NCBI GenBank assembly: GCA_035716025.1
Contig: DASTKH010000041.1
Span: forward strand, 186,001-250,000
Reading direction: 5' to 3'
From: JADGHE01 sp035716025
GTDB taxonomy: Bacteria; Pseudomonadota; Alphaproteobacteria; Rhizobiales; Xanthobacteraceae
Length of the DNA stretch: 64,000 nt
Shown: piece by piece, positions 34,685-43,305 of the stretch
Numbering within the stretch: position 1 is the first letter of the stretch
Layout: every line of letters begins with the position of its first letter
Notes under the pieces: generated by a model
What the model was told of the DNA's origin: nothing
Seen by the model: only the letters and a program-made list of their open reading frames with translations
The model's database searches: none
Position numbers and translations under genes: made by a program

Positions 34685-35755
34685 ATGATCCGCCGCAGAC
34701 TTGTTTTCGGGCTGCTGCTGGCCGCGTTCGCGGCGGCTACGACCACGGCGAGCGCGCAAGAGACGATCCGCCTGCGCATTGCCTCGGGACATCCGCCGCC
34801 CACGCCTTACGTTCATCTTTTGACGACCTTCTTCGTGCCGGAAGTGAAGAAGCGAGTCGCCGACCGGACAAAGTACAAGGTGGAATTCGTCGAGGGCTAC
34901 GGCGGCGCGATGGTCAAGGTCGCGGATACGCTCGAAGGTGTGCAGTCCGGCATCATCGACATGGGCGCCTACTGCTTCTGCTTCGAGCCTTCGAACCTGC
35001 CGATGCAGGCGTTTCAGATCATGATTCCGTTCGGCACCATGAAGCCGACGGTGAGCCTCAAGGTCGCGCGCGCCGTCTACGACTCGGTGCCGTATATGAG
35101 CAAGGTGTTCGAGGACAAGCACAAGCAGAAGCTGCTCGCCCTCATTGCCGACAACGGATACAACCTCGGCACGACATTCGAGTGGAACAGCATCGGCGAG
35201 CTCAAAGGCCGCAAGATCGCCGGCGCCGGCCTCAATCTCAAATGGCTGGAATTCGTCGGTGCGACGCCCGTGCAGTCGTCCCTGGTCGATGCCTACACCT
35301 CGATGCAGACCGGCGTCTATGACGGTTGGATCATGTTTCCGTCGGGCTGGATCAGCGCCAAGCTCTACGAGGTCGGAAAGTACTATACGGAGATCGGCTT
35401 CGGTGCGATCACCTGGCACGGCCTGACGGTGAACGCGGCACGCTGGAACCGCCTGCCGAAGGAGGTGCAGTCCGTGATCCTCGAAGTGGCGCAGGAGTAC
35501 GAGAAGCTCACCGGCACCTTCAACGAGGAGAACTATCCGAAGCAGCTCGATCAACTGCGCGGCTTCGGCGTGAGCGTCCGGCAGCTGCCGGATTCGGTGC
35601 GCACCGATTGGGCCAAATCGCTCGCCGCCTGGCCGAAGGAGAAGGCACAGGAGCTCGAAAAGCAGGGCATTCCGGCGACGCAGGTTCTAGAGATCGCGCT
35701 TGATGCCGCCGAGAAGGCCGGCCACGTCTGGCCGGTGCGCTACAACGTGAAATAG
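34685..35755 (+). CDS. TRAP transporter substrate-binding protein DctP, copy 1
   Basis: 356 aa. Signal peptide RRRLVFGLLLAAFAAATTTASAQ, then the DctP core: IASGHPPPTPYVHLLTTFFVPEVKKRV, VEFVEGYGGAMVKVADTLEGVQSGIIDMG, a Cys-rich YCFCFEPSNLPMQAF, and YTEIGFGAITWHGLTVNAARW. It binds an organic acid in the periplasm and delivers it to the DctQM permease. It is closely similar along its whole length to the next gene, clearly a tandem duplicate. A strong hairpin follows at 35815-35854. Confidence 0.93.
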   Translation: MIRRRLVFGLLLAAFAAATTTASAQETIRLRIASGHPPPTPYVHLLTTFFVPEVKKRVADRTKYKVEFVEGYGGAMVKVADTLEGVQSGIIDMGAYCFCFEPSNLPMQAFQIMIPFGTMKPTVSLKVARAVYDSVPYMSKVFEDKHKQKLLALIADNGYNLGTTFEWNSIGELKGRKIAGAGLNLKWLEFVGATPVQSSLVDAYTSMQTGVYDGWIMFPSGWISAKLYEVGKYYTEIGFGAITWHGLTVNAARWNRLPKEVQSVILEVAQEYEKLTGTFNEENYPKQLDQLRGFGVSVRQLPDSVRTDWAKSLAAWPKEKAQELEKQGIPATQVLEIALDAAEKAGHVWPVRYNVK

Positions 35756-35814
35756 GCGCCGCCGGTGGGCGGCCGCCCGTCGCCCGGGGCCTGGATCGCG
35801 CAACGCGGTGGGCC

Positions 35815-35854
35815 TCGGGCGGACGCTTGCGGTTGCCGTCCGCAAGACGCCCGA
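35815..35854 (+). other. Stable hairpin between the two DctP genes
   Basis: Outer stem TCGGGCG (35815-35821) pairs with CGCCCGA (35848-35854). Inner stem CTTGCGG (35826-35832) pairs with CCGCAAG (35840-35846) around a 7-base loop. No T-run follows, so it looks more like an mRNA-stabilising or processing element than an intrinsic terminator. A TTGACA at 35899-35904 just downstream could be a -35 element for the second gene, but no good -10 is seen. Confidence 0.5.
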
Positions 35855-35981
35855 ACCGCCCCGCCGGGGGAGCGTCCAAGCGCCGCGCGCCGACACAATT
35901 GACAGTGACTTCCCGGCCGAAGGAAGCTCGTCGGCCAAACAAGAACGAAACAATCGTCTTTCGTTCACCGGGGAGGAGTTC

Positions 35982-37049
35982 ATGGCAATCCGCAGCATCG
36001 CGTCCGCGCTGGCGCTCGCCGGCGCGACGGTTCTCGCCGCGGCGGCGCACGCCGAAACGTTCCGGCTCCGCATTGCGTCCGGGCATCCGACGGCCAACAC
36101 CTATGTCGAGCTGATGCAGAACTATTTCGTGCCGGAGGTGAAGAAGCGCGTGGCCGAGCGCACCAAGCACAAGATCGAATTCATCGAAGGCTACGGCGGC
36201 GCGATGGTGAAAGTCGCCGAGACGCTCGAGGGGGTACAATCCGGAATCATCGACGTCGGCGGCTTCTGCTTCTGCTTCGAGCCGTCGAATCTGCCGCTGC
36301 ACGCCTTCCAGGTTATGCTGCCATTCGGCACGATGGATCCCGTGGTGAGCGTGCAAATGGCGCGCCGAGTCTACGACCGGGTGCCGCTGATGTCCAAGGT
36401 GTTTGAGGACCGGTTCAAGCAGAAGCTGATCGGTCTCATCGCCGACAACGGTTACAATATCGGCACGAATTTCGAGTGGAACAAAGTCGGCGATCTCAAG
36501 GGCGTCAAGATCGGCGGCGCAGGGCTCAACATGAAATGGCTCGAATTCGCCGGCGCGGTGCCGGTGCAGACATCGCTGCCGGAGGTTTATACGTCGCTGC
36601 AGACCGGCGTCTACAACGGGGTCATTCTGTTTCCGTCCGGCATGGTGAATTTCAAGCTCTTCGAGGTCGCGAAATATTATACCGAGATCGGCTTCGGGGC
36701 GATCACCTGGCACGGGCTGACGATCAACGCAGCGCGCTTCGCCAAGCTGCCGAAGGACGTGCAGGAGATCATTCTCGAAGTCGGCCGCGACTATGAGGCG
36801 CAGACCGGGATCGTCAACAAGGACAACTATCCGAAGCAGATGAGGGCTTTTGCGGACGCGGGCGGCGTCGTGCGCAAACTGCCTGAGACGGTTCGGCAGG
36901 AGTGGGCCAAGTCGTTGTCGGAATGGCCGGCCCAAAAGGCGAAGGAGCTTGACGGCCTCGGCCTTCCCGGTACGCAGGTTCTCGAACTGGCCTTGAACGA
37001 GGCGGAAGCGCTCGGTCACAAATGGCCGGTTCGTTACAAAGTGAAGTAG
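35982..37049 (+). CDS. TRAP transporter substrate-binding protein DctP, copy 2
   Basis: 355 aa from ATG at 35982 behind GGGAGGAG; the longer in-frame upstream stretch is not signal-like and is rejected. Signal peptide ends AAAAHAE. The body mirrors copy 1: FRLRIASGHPTANTYVELMQNYFVPEVKKRV, IEFIEGYGGAMVKVAETLEGVQSGIIDVGGFCFCFEPSNLPLHAF, KYYTEIGFGAITWHGLTINAARF. It sits directly upstream of dctQ and is the copy most likely translated with the membrane subunits. It may bind a related but different carboxylate from copy 1. Confidence 0.93.
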   Translation: MAIRSIASALALAGATVLAAAAHAETFRLRIASGHPTANTYVELMQNYFVPEVKKRVAERTKHKIEFIEGYGGAMVKVAETLEGVQSGIIDVGGFCFCFEPSNLPLHAFQVMLPFGTMDPVVSVQMARRVYDRVPLMSKVFEDRFKQKLIGLIADNGYNIGTNFEWNKVGDLKGVKIGGAGLNMKWLEFAGAVPVQTSLPEVYTSLQTGVYNGVILFPSGMVNFKLFEVAKYYTEIGFGAITWHGLTINAARFAKLPKDVQEIILEVGRDYEAQTGIVNKDNYPKQMRAFADAGGVVRKLPETVRQEWAKSLSEWPAQKAKELDGLGLPGTQVLELALNEAEALGHKWPVRYKVK

Positions 37050-37060
37050 GATTGCGCAAG

Positions 37061-37082
37061 GGGGCCGGCTTCGGCCGGCCCC
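37061..37082 (+). other. TTCG-capped hairpin between dctP2 and dctQ
   Basis: GGGGCCGGC (37061-37069) and GCCGGCCCC (37074-37082) form a perfect 9-bp stem closed by a TTCG tetraloop, an exceptionally stable RNA fold. It begins 12 bases after the dctP2 stop and is not followed by T residues. It probably protects the 3' end of the binding-protein message or partly attenuates transcription into dctQM. Confidence 0.6.
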
Positions 37083-37103
37083 GAACGGGGACGGGGAGCA
37101 TTC

Positions 37104-37637
37104 GTGATTGACACAATATCTGCCATCAATGCGCGTCTGGTCCATCTGCTGCTGGCCGCGGCGGCTCTGCTCGGCTTCGCGCTCGCCTATCTCGTCGTCA
37201 TCGACGTGATCGGCCGTAGCTTCTTCAACCATCCGGTCCAGGGCACGCCGGAAATCGTGTCCATGTCGATCGTCATCATCTGCTTCCTGCTCGCAGGCTA
37301 CGCCGTGCAGAGCCGCAGCATGATCTACACGGACGTGCTCGTCGGTCTGTTCGGATGGCGCGGTCCGCTGGTGACGGCGCTCTCGTCGGGAATTCTCGGG
37401 GCCATGTTCTTCGGGCTCATTATGTGGGGCACCTGGGAGCCGCTGGTGCATGCGATCACCAGCGGCGAATATGAGGGCGAGGGCGCGCTGCGGGTGCCGA
37501 CCTGGCCCGCGCGTACGGCGGTTCTCGCGGGCTCCGCGCTGGTGATGGTCAATTATGTCGGGCAGGCCGTCGGCGCGGCCGCCGCGCTGATCCGCAACAG
37601 GCCTCCGGCCTCTACACCTGCTCAGCCGGCGCATTAG
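37104..37637 (+). CDS. TRAP transporter small permease DctQ
   Basis: 177 aa from GTG at 37104 with GGGGAG upstream. Four predicted membrane helices: VHLLLAAAALLGFALAYLVVIDV, IVSMSIVIICFLLAGYAV, LVTALSSGILGAMFFGLIMWG and AVLAGSALVMVNYVGQAVGAAAAL. DVIGRSFFNHPVQGTPEI is the usual motif after helix 1. It forms the membrane complex with DctM and receives substrate from the DctP proteins. Confidence 0.9.
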   Translation: MIDTISAINARLVHLLLAAAALLGFALAYLVVIDVIGRSFFNHPVQGTPEIVSMSIVIICFLLAGYAVQSRSMIYTDVLVGLFGWRGPLVTALSSGILGAMFFGLIMWGTWEPLVHAITSGEYEGEGALRVPTWPARTAVLAGSALVMVNYVGQAVGAAAALIRNRPPASTPAQPAH

Positions 37638-37645
37638 GGGCGATC

Positions 37646-39013
37646 ATGCAGAACCTCGACATGATCATCATCATCCTCACCGTGCTGGGGCTTGTCTTCG
37701 CCGGTGTCCACATCGCCATCGCTCTCGGCATTACGGCCGTACTCGGCATCTATCTGATGCTGGGCGACATGGACGTGGTCCGCAACTTCGTCGCCAACAC
37801 CGGCTACGAGGCGCTGCGCGACTATGTCTTCGCCGTGTTGCCCCTGTTCATGCTGATGGGCGACTTCCTGTCGAAATGCGGGGCCGCGCGCGATCTCTAC
37901 GCACTCGCCAACCGGCTGAGCGGCTGGCTCCCGGCCCGTCTTGCGGTCGCGACCATCGTCGCCAACGCGCTGTTCGGTTTCGTGACCGGCGTGAGCATTG
38001 CCGCGGCGGCCGCATTCTCGCGCATCGCCTATCCCGAGATGATGCGCTACGGTTACGGCCGGTCGCTGGCCCTCGGGGCGATCAGCGGAAGCGCCTGTCT
38101 CGGCATGTTGATTCCGCCCTCGGTGCTGATGATCGTCTGGGCGGTGCTGACAGAAATCTCCATCGGACAATTGTTTCTCGCGGGGGTGATCCCTGGGCTC
38201 CTGACCGCCGCGCTGATGTGCGCCTGGGTGGTGCTGGTAGCGCTGGTCAAGCCGGAGCTCGCGGGCGGCGCGCCGCGCGGCGCCGTCACCGCCGCGCCAC
38301 TCGGCGCTGCGGTTGCGACACCCGCCAATCCACCGGTGACGGACACGCCGGAGGATCGCCCGCTCGGCGAGCTTCTCATGAGCACTGGACTCGTCGTCGC
38401 GCTCGTCGTGGGCGTGCTGATGTCCATCTGGTTCGGCATCGCCACACCGACCGAAGGCGCCGCCGTCGGTGCCGTCGGCGCCATGATCCTCGCGCTCATC
38501 AAGGGCATCAGTCTGCGGGAAATCTGGCAGGTCGTTCTCGACGTGGGCCGTACCCTCGGCCCGCTGCTGCTTTTGCTCATCTGCGCGCAACTCTATTCGC
38601 GCGTCCTTTCCATGACCGGCTTCACGGAAGCTGCGCGGGAATTTCTGCTCGGCACCGGCCTCGGCCCCTGGGGCATCCTGGCCGTCATGGTCGCGATCTG
38701 GTTCGTGCTCGGCTGCCTCGTCGATTCGATCTCGATCATTCTCTTGACGGTGCCGATCTTCGCCCCGATTGCGACGCATCTTGGCTTCGACCCGATCGCC
38801 TTCGCGATCATGGGAATTCTCGCGATTGAGACCGGCATGTTGACGCCGCCGTTCGGTCTGCTGGTGTTCACCGTAAAAGCCGCGGTTCCGGACCGCACCG
38901 TCACGCTTGCCACAATCTTCACAGGGTCGATTCCGTACTGGATCATTCTGCTCATCATGGTGGCGGCGATTGCGATGTTCCCCGGCCTCGCGACATACTT
39001 GCCCGGCGTTTAG
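37646..39013 (+). CDS. TRAP transporter large permease DctM
   Basis: 455 aa with 11-12 hydrophobic segments. DctM hallmarks are VLPLFMLMGDFLSKCG, ISGSACLGMLIPPSVLMIVWAVLTEISIGQLFLAGVIPGLL, IATPTEGAAVGAVGAMILAL and the C-terminal GMLTPPFGLLVFTVKA. An Ala/Pro-rich cytoplasmic or periplasmic linker at about residues 208-238 is longer than in many homologues. It drives sodium- or proton-coupled uptake. Starts 8 bp after dctQ. Confidence 0.95.
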   Translation: MQNLDMIIIILTVLGLVFAGVHIAIALGITAVLGIYLMLGDMDVVRNFVANTGYEALRDYVFAVLPLFMLMGDFLSKCGAARDLYALANRLSGWLPARLAVATIVANALFGFVTGVSIAAAAAFSRIAYPEMMRYGYGRSLALGAISGSACLGMLIPPSVLMIVWAVLTEISIGQLFLAGVIPGLLTAALMCAWVVLVALVKPELAGGAPRGAVTAAPLGAAVATPANPPVTDTPEDRPLGELLMSTGLVVALVVGVLMSIWFGIATPTEGAAVGAVGAMILALIKGISLREIWQVVLDVGRTLGPLLLLLICAQLYSRVLSMTGFTEAAREFLLGTGLGPWGILAVMVAIWFVLGCLVDSISIILLTVPIFAPIATHLGFDPIAFAIMGILAIETGMLTPPFGLLVFTVKAAVPDRTVTLATIFTGSIPYWIILLIMVAAIAMFPGLATYLPGV

Positions 39014-39056
39014 GACCGCGCCCGCATTTTGCCCCGGCATCGGCGCAAACTCGCAA

Positions 39057-39091
39057 GGCAAGGAGAGGCACCGGTGTCGCCCTTCCTTGCC
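39057..39091 (+). other. Hairpin in the leader of the PEP-mutase-like gene
   Basis: GGCAAGGA (39057-39064) pairs perfectly with TCCTTGCC (39084-39091), with an internal GGC/GCC (39067-39069 with 39079-39081). No T-run follows. It starts 43 bases after the dctM stop and ends 17 bases before the next ATG, so it could mark the end of the TRAP transcript or affect translation of the next gene. Confidence 0.35.
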
Positions 39092-39108
39092 GAAAGGATG
39101 CAGACGCC

Positions 39109-39939
39109 ATGACGACCACCGCCGAAAGGCGCCGGATCTTCCGGCAGTTGCATGAGGCCGGCTGCTTCGTGATCCCCAATCCGTGGGATGTCGGCAGCGC
39201 GCGCTATCTCAAGAGCCTCGGCTTTAAGGCGCTGGCGACCACGAGCGCGGGCGCCGCCTGGTCCATGGGCTATGCGGACGGCCGCACGCCGCCCGCGCAA
39301 ATGCTCGCCCATATCCGCGAAATCGTGGAGGCGACGGATCTTCCGGTGAATGCGGATTTCGAGGGCGGCTATGTCGATGCGCCCGACGCGCTGCAGCGGG
39401 CCGTGCGGGACTGCATGGATACCGGCGTCGCCGGACTTTCGATCGAAGACTATACCGGCGACCGCAACGACCCGATCTATCCGTTCGATCTCGCGGTCGC
39501 CCGGATCGCGGCGGCGCGCGCGGCGATCGACAGGGCGGGCGGAGAAGTTCTGCTCGTCGGCCGGGCGGAAGGGCTGATCCGCAATCGGCCGGATTTCGAC
39601 GAGATCCTGCGCCGGCTCAAAGCGTATGCGGCCGCGGGGGCGGATTGCCTCTATGCACCCGGGCTGAAGACCCGCGAGGAGATCGCCGCCGTCGTCGCGG
39701 CGGCTGCGCCCAAGCCCGTCAACGTGCTGATGGGCACGCCGAGCCCGCTCACGGTCGCCGACCTCGCGGCGCTCGGAGTGCGGCGGATCAGCGTCGGCGG
39801 CTCGCTCGCCCGCTCGGCCTGGGGCGGGCTCATGCGGGCCGCCAAGCGGATCGCCGAGGCGGGCGACTTCAACGGCTTTGCCGACGCCGCGTCCGGCCCG
39901 GAGCTCAACGCTCTGTTTTCGGCTTCGAGCAAGACTTGA
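39109..39939 (+). CDS. Isocitrate lyase/PEP mutase-superfamily protein
   Basis: 276 aa TIM-barrel enzyme acting on C-C or C-P bonds next to a carboxylate. GCFVIPNPWDVGSARYLKSLGFKALATTSAG opens the barrel. DFEGGYVDAPDAL, GLSIEDYTGD and LLVGRAEGL carry the metal/substrate residues. The catalytic KKCGH loop of isocitrate and methylisocitrate lyases is absent, so it belongs to the PEP-mutase/carboxyphosphonoenolpyruvate-like branch. Substrate unknown. It follows the TRAP genes and may process the imported acid (inference). Confidence 0.85.
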   Translation: MTTTAERRRIFRQLHEAGCFVIPNPWDVGSARYLKSLGFKALATTSAGAAWSMGYADGRTPPAQMLAHIREIVEATDLPVNADFEGGYVDAPDALQRAVRDCMDTGVAGLSIEDYTGDRNDPIYPFDLAVARIAAARAAIDRAGGEVLLVGRAEGLIRNRPDFDEILRRLKAYAAAGADCLYAPGLKTREEIAAVVAAAAPKPVNVLMGTPSPLTVADLAALGVRRISVGGSLARSAWGGLMRAAKRIAEAGDFNGFADAASGPELNALFSASSKT

Positions 39940-40016
39940 CCCGCCCGCCGGTTTTCGAGGAATGACGGAAGGCAGTGTGCCTGCCGTCACAGTCCTTCGA
40001 TTTCGGAGTCTTTGCC

Positions 40017-40730
40017 ATGACGCTCGTGAACGAGCCGGACCCGGCAACCGGTCTGCCCGTCGGCAAGCTTGTCAATACCTGGCCGGCCTCGCGGCCCGGC
40101 GAGGCGAAACTGATGGGCCGTTTCGGGCACGTGGAAAAGCTCGAAGAGCGACACGCCGCGGCCCTCTGGGAGGCCGTGCGCGGTCACGATGCGCTCTGGG
40201 TCTATATGAATTACGGTCCGTTTGCCGACGAGGCCGCTTTCACCGCCTGGGTGCGCGAACGCGCCGCGCTCGAGGACCCGTACTCCTATGTCGTCGTCGA
40301 CGGGGACAGCGACCGCGCGGTCGGCATCGCCGCGCTGATGGAAATCCGGCCGGTCATGCGGGTCATCGAGGTCGGCCATATCGTCTACAGCCCCGCCCTG
40401 CAACGCACGCCGCTCGGCACCGAGGCGCAGTTTCTGCTCGCCCGCTACGCCTTCGAGTCGCTTGGTTACCGACGCTACGAGTGGAAATGCAATGCGCTCA
40501 ATGCTGCCTCGCGGCGGGCGGCGGAGCGCTACGGCTTCACGTTCGAAGGCATTTTCCGCCAGCACCAGATCATTCGTGGGCGAAACCGCGACACCGCCTG
40601 GTTTTCGATCCTCGATTCCGAATGGCCGGCGCGCAAGCGCGCCTTCGAGCGCTGGCTGTCGGCGGACAATTTCACCGCCGAGGGCAAGCAGAAACAGAGC
40701 CTTGCGGCGCTGCGCGGCGCGCCGCGATGA
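40017..40730 (+). CDS. GNAT-family N-acetyltransferase (RimJ/RimL-like)
   Basis: 237 aa from ATG at 40017 with GGAG upstream. RimJ-type GNAT features: RFGHVEKLEERHAAALWEAV, AVGIAALMEIRPVMRVIEVGHIVYSPALQRTPLGTEAQFLLARYAFESLGYRRYEWKCNALNAASRRAAERYGF. Acceptor unknown; the family acetylates protein N-termini, polyamines or antibiotics. Its stop overlaps the ATG of the next GNAT gene (ATGA at 40727-40730). Confidence 0.88.
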   Translation: MTLVNEPDPATGLPVGKLVNTWPASRPGEAKLMGRFGHVEKLEERHAAALWEAVRGHDALWVYMNYGPFADEAAFTAWVRERAALEDPYSYVVVDGDSDRAVGIAALMEIRPVMRVIEVGHIVYSPALQRTPLGTEAQFLLARYAFESLGYRRYEWKCNALNAASRRAAERYGFTFEGIFRQHQIIRGRNRDTAWFSILDSEWPARKRAFERWLSADNFTAEGKQKQSLAALRGAPR

Positions 40731-41182
40731 GCCTGTGCCTGATGCGTCCGGTGCTGCCGGCGGATCATGCGGCGGCGCTTGCCCTGCAGCGGGCCGCCTT
40801 CGGCCGCAATGTCGCGATTATGGGCGTCGAGCCTCTGCCGCTGCGGGCCGATTACGACGCCATCTTCGCCACCCACGAAGCGTGGCTTGCCGAACGCGAA
40901 GGGGCGCCCGTCGGCATGCTGATCCTCAAGCCGCGTCCCGAGGATCTTTACATCTGGAGCATCGCGACCGCTCCGGCGATGCAACGCCAAGGAGTGGGGC
41001 GGCTGATGCTCGCCGCGGCCGAGGAGCGCGCCCACGCGCTCGGGCGGACGTGCCTGCGCCTGCGCACGGGCGAAAAGCTCGTCGACAATGTCGCCTGGTA
41101 TTCGCGACACGGCTTTTCGATCGAATCGGTCGAGGATCTTGCCGATCGGCGCGTCGTGCACATGGTCAAGACGTTGGGCTGA
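40727..41182 (+). CDS. GNAT-family N-acetyltransferase
   Basis: 151 aa, translationally coupled to the preceding GNAT by a 4-base overlap. MRPVLPADHAAALALQRAAFG at the N-terminus, then the acetyl-CoA loop IWSIATAPAMQRQGVGRLMLAAAEERAHALG (about residues 78-108) and the C-terminal CLRLRTGEKLVDNVAWYSRHGF. A single small GNAT domain; acceptor unknown. An intrinsic terminator-like element follows at 41258. Confidence 0.85.
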   Translation: MSLCLMRPVLPADHAAALALQRAAFGRNVAIMGVEPLPLRADYDAIFATHEAWLAEREGAPVGMLILKPRPEDLYIWSIATAPAMQRQGVGRLMLAAAEERAHALGRTCLRLRTGEKLVDNVAWYSRHGFSIESVEDLADRRVVHMVKTLG

Positions 41183-41257
41183 CCGCGCCGGGGTGTTGCG
41201 GCTTTGCGACGGGCCCTTGACCCGCCGTCTCATCTCGTCTCGCATTCCGCCCTGCCG

Positions 41258-41280
41258 GCCGGCATTGCGGTCGGCTTTTT
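41258..41280 (+). terminator. Intrinsic terminator after the GNAT pair
   Basis: GCCGGC (41258-41263) and GTCGGC (41270-41275) form a 6-bp stem with one G-T pair around ATTGCG, followed directly by five T (41276-41280). It lies 76 bases after the GNAT stop and 15 bases before the SDR ATG. Confidence 0.45.
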
Positions 41281-41295
41281 CGGCGAGGATGGCAC

Positions 41296-42042
41296 ATGGC
41301 AGGGCGGCTTGCGGGTAAGACGGCATTCATCACGGCGGCCGGGCAGGGGATTGGACGGGCGACCGCCGAGAGTTTCCTGCGCGAGGGTGCGCAGGTGATT
41401 GCAACCGACATCGACGAGAGCAAGCTCGCCGGCCTTGGCGGTGCCACGACACGCAGGCTCGATGTCTGTTCCACCGAGGCGGTGAACGCGCTCGCCAAGG
41501 AATGCGGCCCGGTGGACGTTCTGGTCAACTGCGCCGGCTGGGTACCGCACGGCACCGTTCTCGACGCGACGGAAGAAGAGTGGGACCGCGCCTTCGACAT
41601 CAACGTCAAATCCATGCACCGAACGATCGGCGCCTTCCTTCCCGGGATGTTGGAGAAGGGCGGGGGCTCGATCGTAAACATTTCCTCGGGGGCCTCGTCG
41701 GTGCGGGGCATTCCGTTCCGCTACATCTACGGGGCGACGAAAGCGGCCGTGATCGGCCTCACCAAGGCCGTGGCCGCGGACTTCATCCGCAAGGGCATCC
41801 GCGCGAACGCGGTGTGTCCGGGCACGATCGACACGCCCTCGCTCGATCAGCGCATCGCGGCGCTCTCGCGCGAGACCGGCCGCCCGCTCGATCAGGTCCG
41901 CCAGGAATTCATCGATCGTCAGCCCATGGGGCGGCTCGGCACTGCGCAGGAGATTGCCTGGCTTGTCGTCTATCTTGCCTCGGACGAGGCGAGCTACACG
42001 ACCGGGCAGATTCACCTTGCCGACGGCGGCTTTGCGCTGTGA
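41296..42042 (+). CDS. Short-chain dehydrogenase/reductase (2-keto-3-deoxyfuconate/3-hydroxybutyrate dehydrogenase-like)
   Basis: 248 aa classical SDR. NAD site TAAGQGIGRA (about residues 13-22) with a following Asp (ATDID) that favours NAD. NCAGW, ISSGASSV and the catalytic YGATK (Tyr about 150, Lys about 154) are all present. RYIYGATKAAVIGLTKAVAADFI and CPGTIDTPSLDQRI are close to the DHRS6-like and 2-keto-3-deoxy-L-fuconate dehydrogenases. That match, with the sugar-acid dehydratase in this window, suggests a role in deoxyketo-acid oxidation; direct proof is lacking. Confidence 0.88.
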   Translation: MAGRLAGKTAFITAAGQGIGRATAESFLREGAQVIATDIDESKLAGLGGATTRRLDVCSTEAVNALAKECGPVDVLVNCAGWVPHGTVLDATEEEWDRAFDINVKSMHRTIGAFLPGMLEKGGGSIVNISSGASSVRGIPFRYIYGATKAAVIGLTKAVAADFIRKGIRANAVCPGTIDTPSLDQRIAALSRETGRPLDQVRQEFIDRQPMGRLGTAQEIAWLVVYLASDEASYTTGQIHLADGGFAL

Positions 42043-42127
42043 GGTCCGTTGCGGTCTCGTCTGCTCCGGCGGCGGCGCCGCATCTCATGCTGAGGAGCGG
42101 CTGAAGCCGAAGGCCGGAAGCGTGTCT

Positions 42128-43141
42128 TCATCCTTCGAGACGCACGGCTTCGCTGCGCTTATCAGGATGAGGGAGACGCCTGGCGACCGCCTCCGGACGA
42201 GGGAACGCGCGGCAGGCCTCCTCATATTCGCTCTTGAGCCGCGCGCAGAGTTCCGCCGCGGTCGGGATGTCGCGGATCGCGCCGACCCCCTGGCCGGCCG
42301 ACCACACATGCTTCCAGGCGCGCTTGTCGCGCGCCTCCCGCGACATGTTCATCTCGGGCTTGGGCGGCAAATTGTCGGGGTCGAGACCGTTCGCGATCAG
42401 GCTCTTCCGCAGAAAATTTCCGGAGACTCCGCTGATGGCCGGCGTGTAGATGATATCGGCCGCGCGAGCCTCGACGATCATCTCTTTGCATTCCGGCGGC
42501 GCGAGGCTCTCTTTCACGGCGATGAAGCGGGTGCCGAGATAGGCGAGATCGGCGCCGAGCATCAGCGCCGCCGCGATATGCCGCCCGGTGGACATCGCGC
42601 CCGAGAGCAGGATCGTCCCGCCGAAGAACGAGCGGATTTCCGGCACGAGCGCGAAGGGGCTCAGCGTGCCGGCATGGCCGCCCGCGCCGGCGCAAACCGC
42701 AATAAGGCCGTCCACTCCGGCCCCCGCCGCCTTTTCCGCATGGCGGATGTTGATCACGTCGTGGAAGACGAGCCCGCCGTACGAATGTACGGCATCGACC
42801 AGCTCCGAGACGGCGCCGAGCGAGGTGATGACGAGCGGCACCTTGTGCTTCTCAATGATCTTGAGGTCCGCGTCGACACGGGGGTTCGAGCGGTGAACGA
42901 TCAGGTTGACCCCAAAGGGGGCGGGAGCCTCGCCGGCGCGTTCGGCTGCCGCAAGTCGCGCCTCGATCTCATCGAGCCAGGCCTCGAAGCCTTCGCTCGT
43001 CCGCTGGTTGAGGGCGGGGAACGTGCCGAGCAGGCCGGCCCGGCAGACCTCGACGACGAGATCCGGCCCCGAGACGAGGAACATCGGTGCGGCGACGGCG
43101 GGCAGAGCGAGCCGATCGGCGAGGCGGGGCGGAAGCGGCAA
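42128..43141 (-). CDS. Nitronate monooxygenase family flavoprotein
   Basis: 337 aa from a TTG at 43141 with CGGAG upstream; no ATG gives a family-like N-terminus. FMN TIM-barrel of the 2-nitropropane dioxygenase type: LPAVAAPMFLVSGPDLVVEVCRAGLLGTFPALNQR, PFGVNLIVHRSN, GLIAVCAGAGGHAGTLSPFALVPEIR, LSGAMSTGRHIAAALMLGADLAYLGTRF. It oxidises alkyl nitronates or propionate-3-nitronate in characterised relatives; many family members have other substrates. Convergent with the SDR gene. Confidence 0.9.
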   Translation of the reverse strand: MPLPPRLADRLALPAVAAPMFLVSGPDLVVEVCRAGLLGTFPALNQRTSEGFEAWLDEIEARLAAAERAGEAPAPFGVNLIVHRSNPRVDADLKIIEKHKVPLVITSLGAVSELVDAVHSYGGLVFHDVINIRHAEKAAGAGVDGLIAVCAGAGGHAGTLSPFALVPEIRSFFGGTILLSGAMSTGRHIAAALMLGADLAYLGTRFIAVKESLAPPECKEMIVEARAADIIYTPAISGVSGNFLRKSLIANGLDPDNLPPKPEMNMSREARDKRAWKHVWSAGQGVGAIRDIPTAAELCARLKSEYEEACRAFPRPEAVARRLPHPDKRSEAVRLEG

Positions 43142-43305
43142 GGCACGACTCCGAAAAAGGACTTCAAGGGAATATCCTATGCGGGCCGCGCTATCCAGGC
43201 TCCGACCGGCGGAGGCGGGCGCAGGGCGGGTCACCAGGCCGCGGCGCTTGACCGCCGCCGCCCGCCCCCTAAGGTCCGCCGGCATGAACTGAGGGAGGGA
43301 AAGCG

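Noticed and set aside
39109..39939. Calling the TIM-barrel gene prpB or aceA
   Set aside because: The KKCGH catalytic loop of methylisocitrate and isocitrate lyases is missing.
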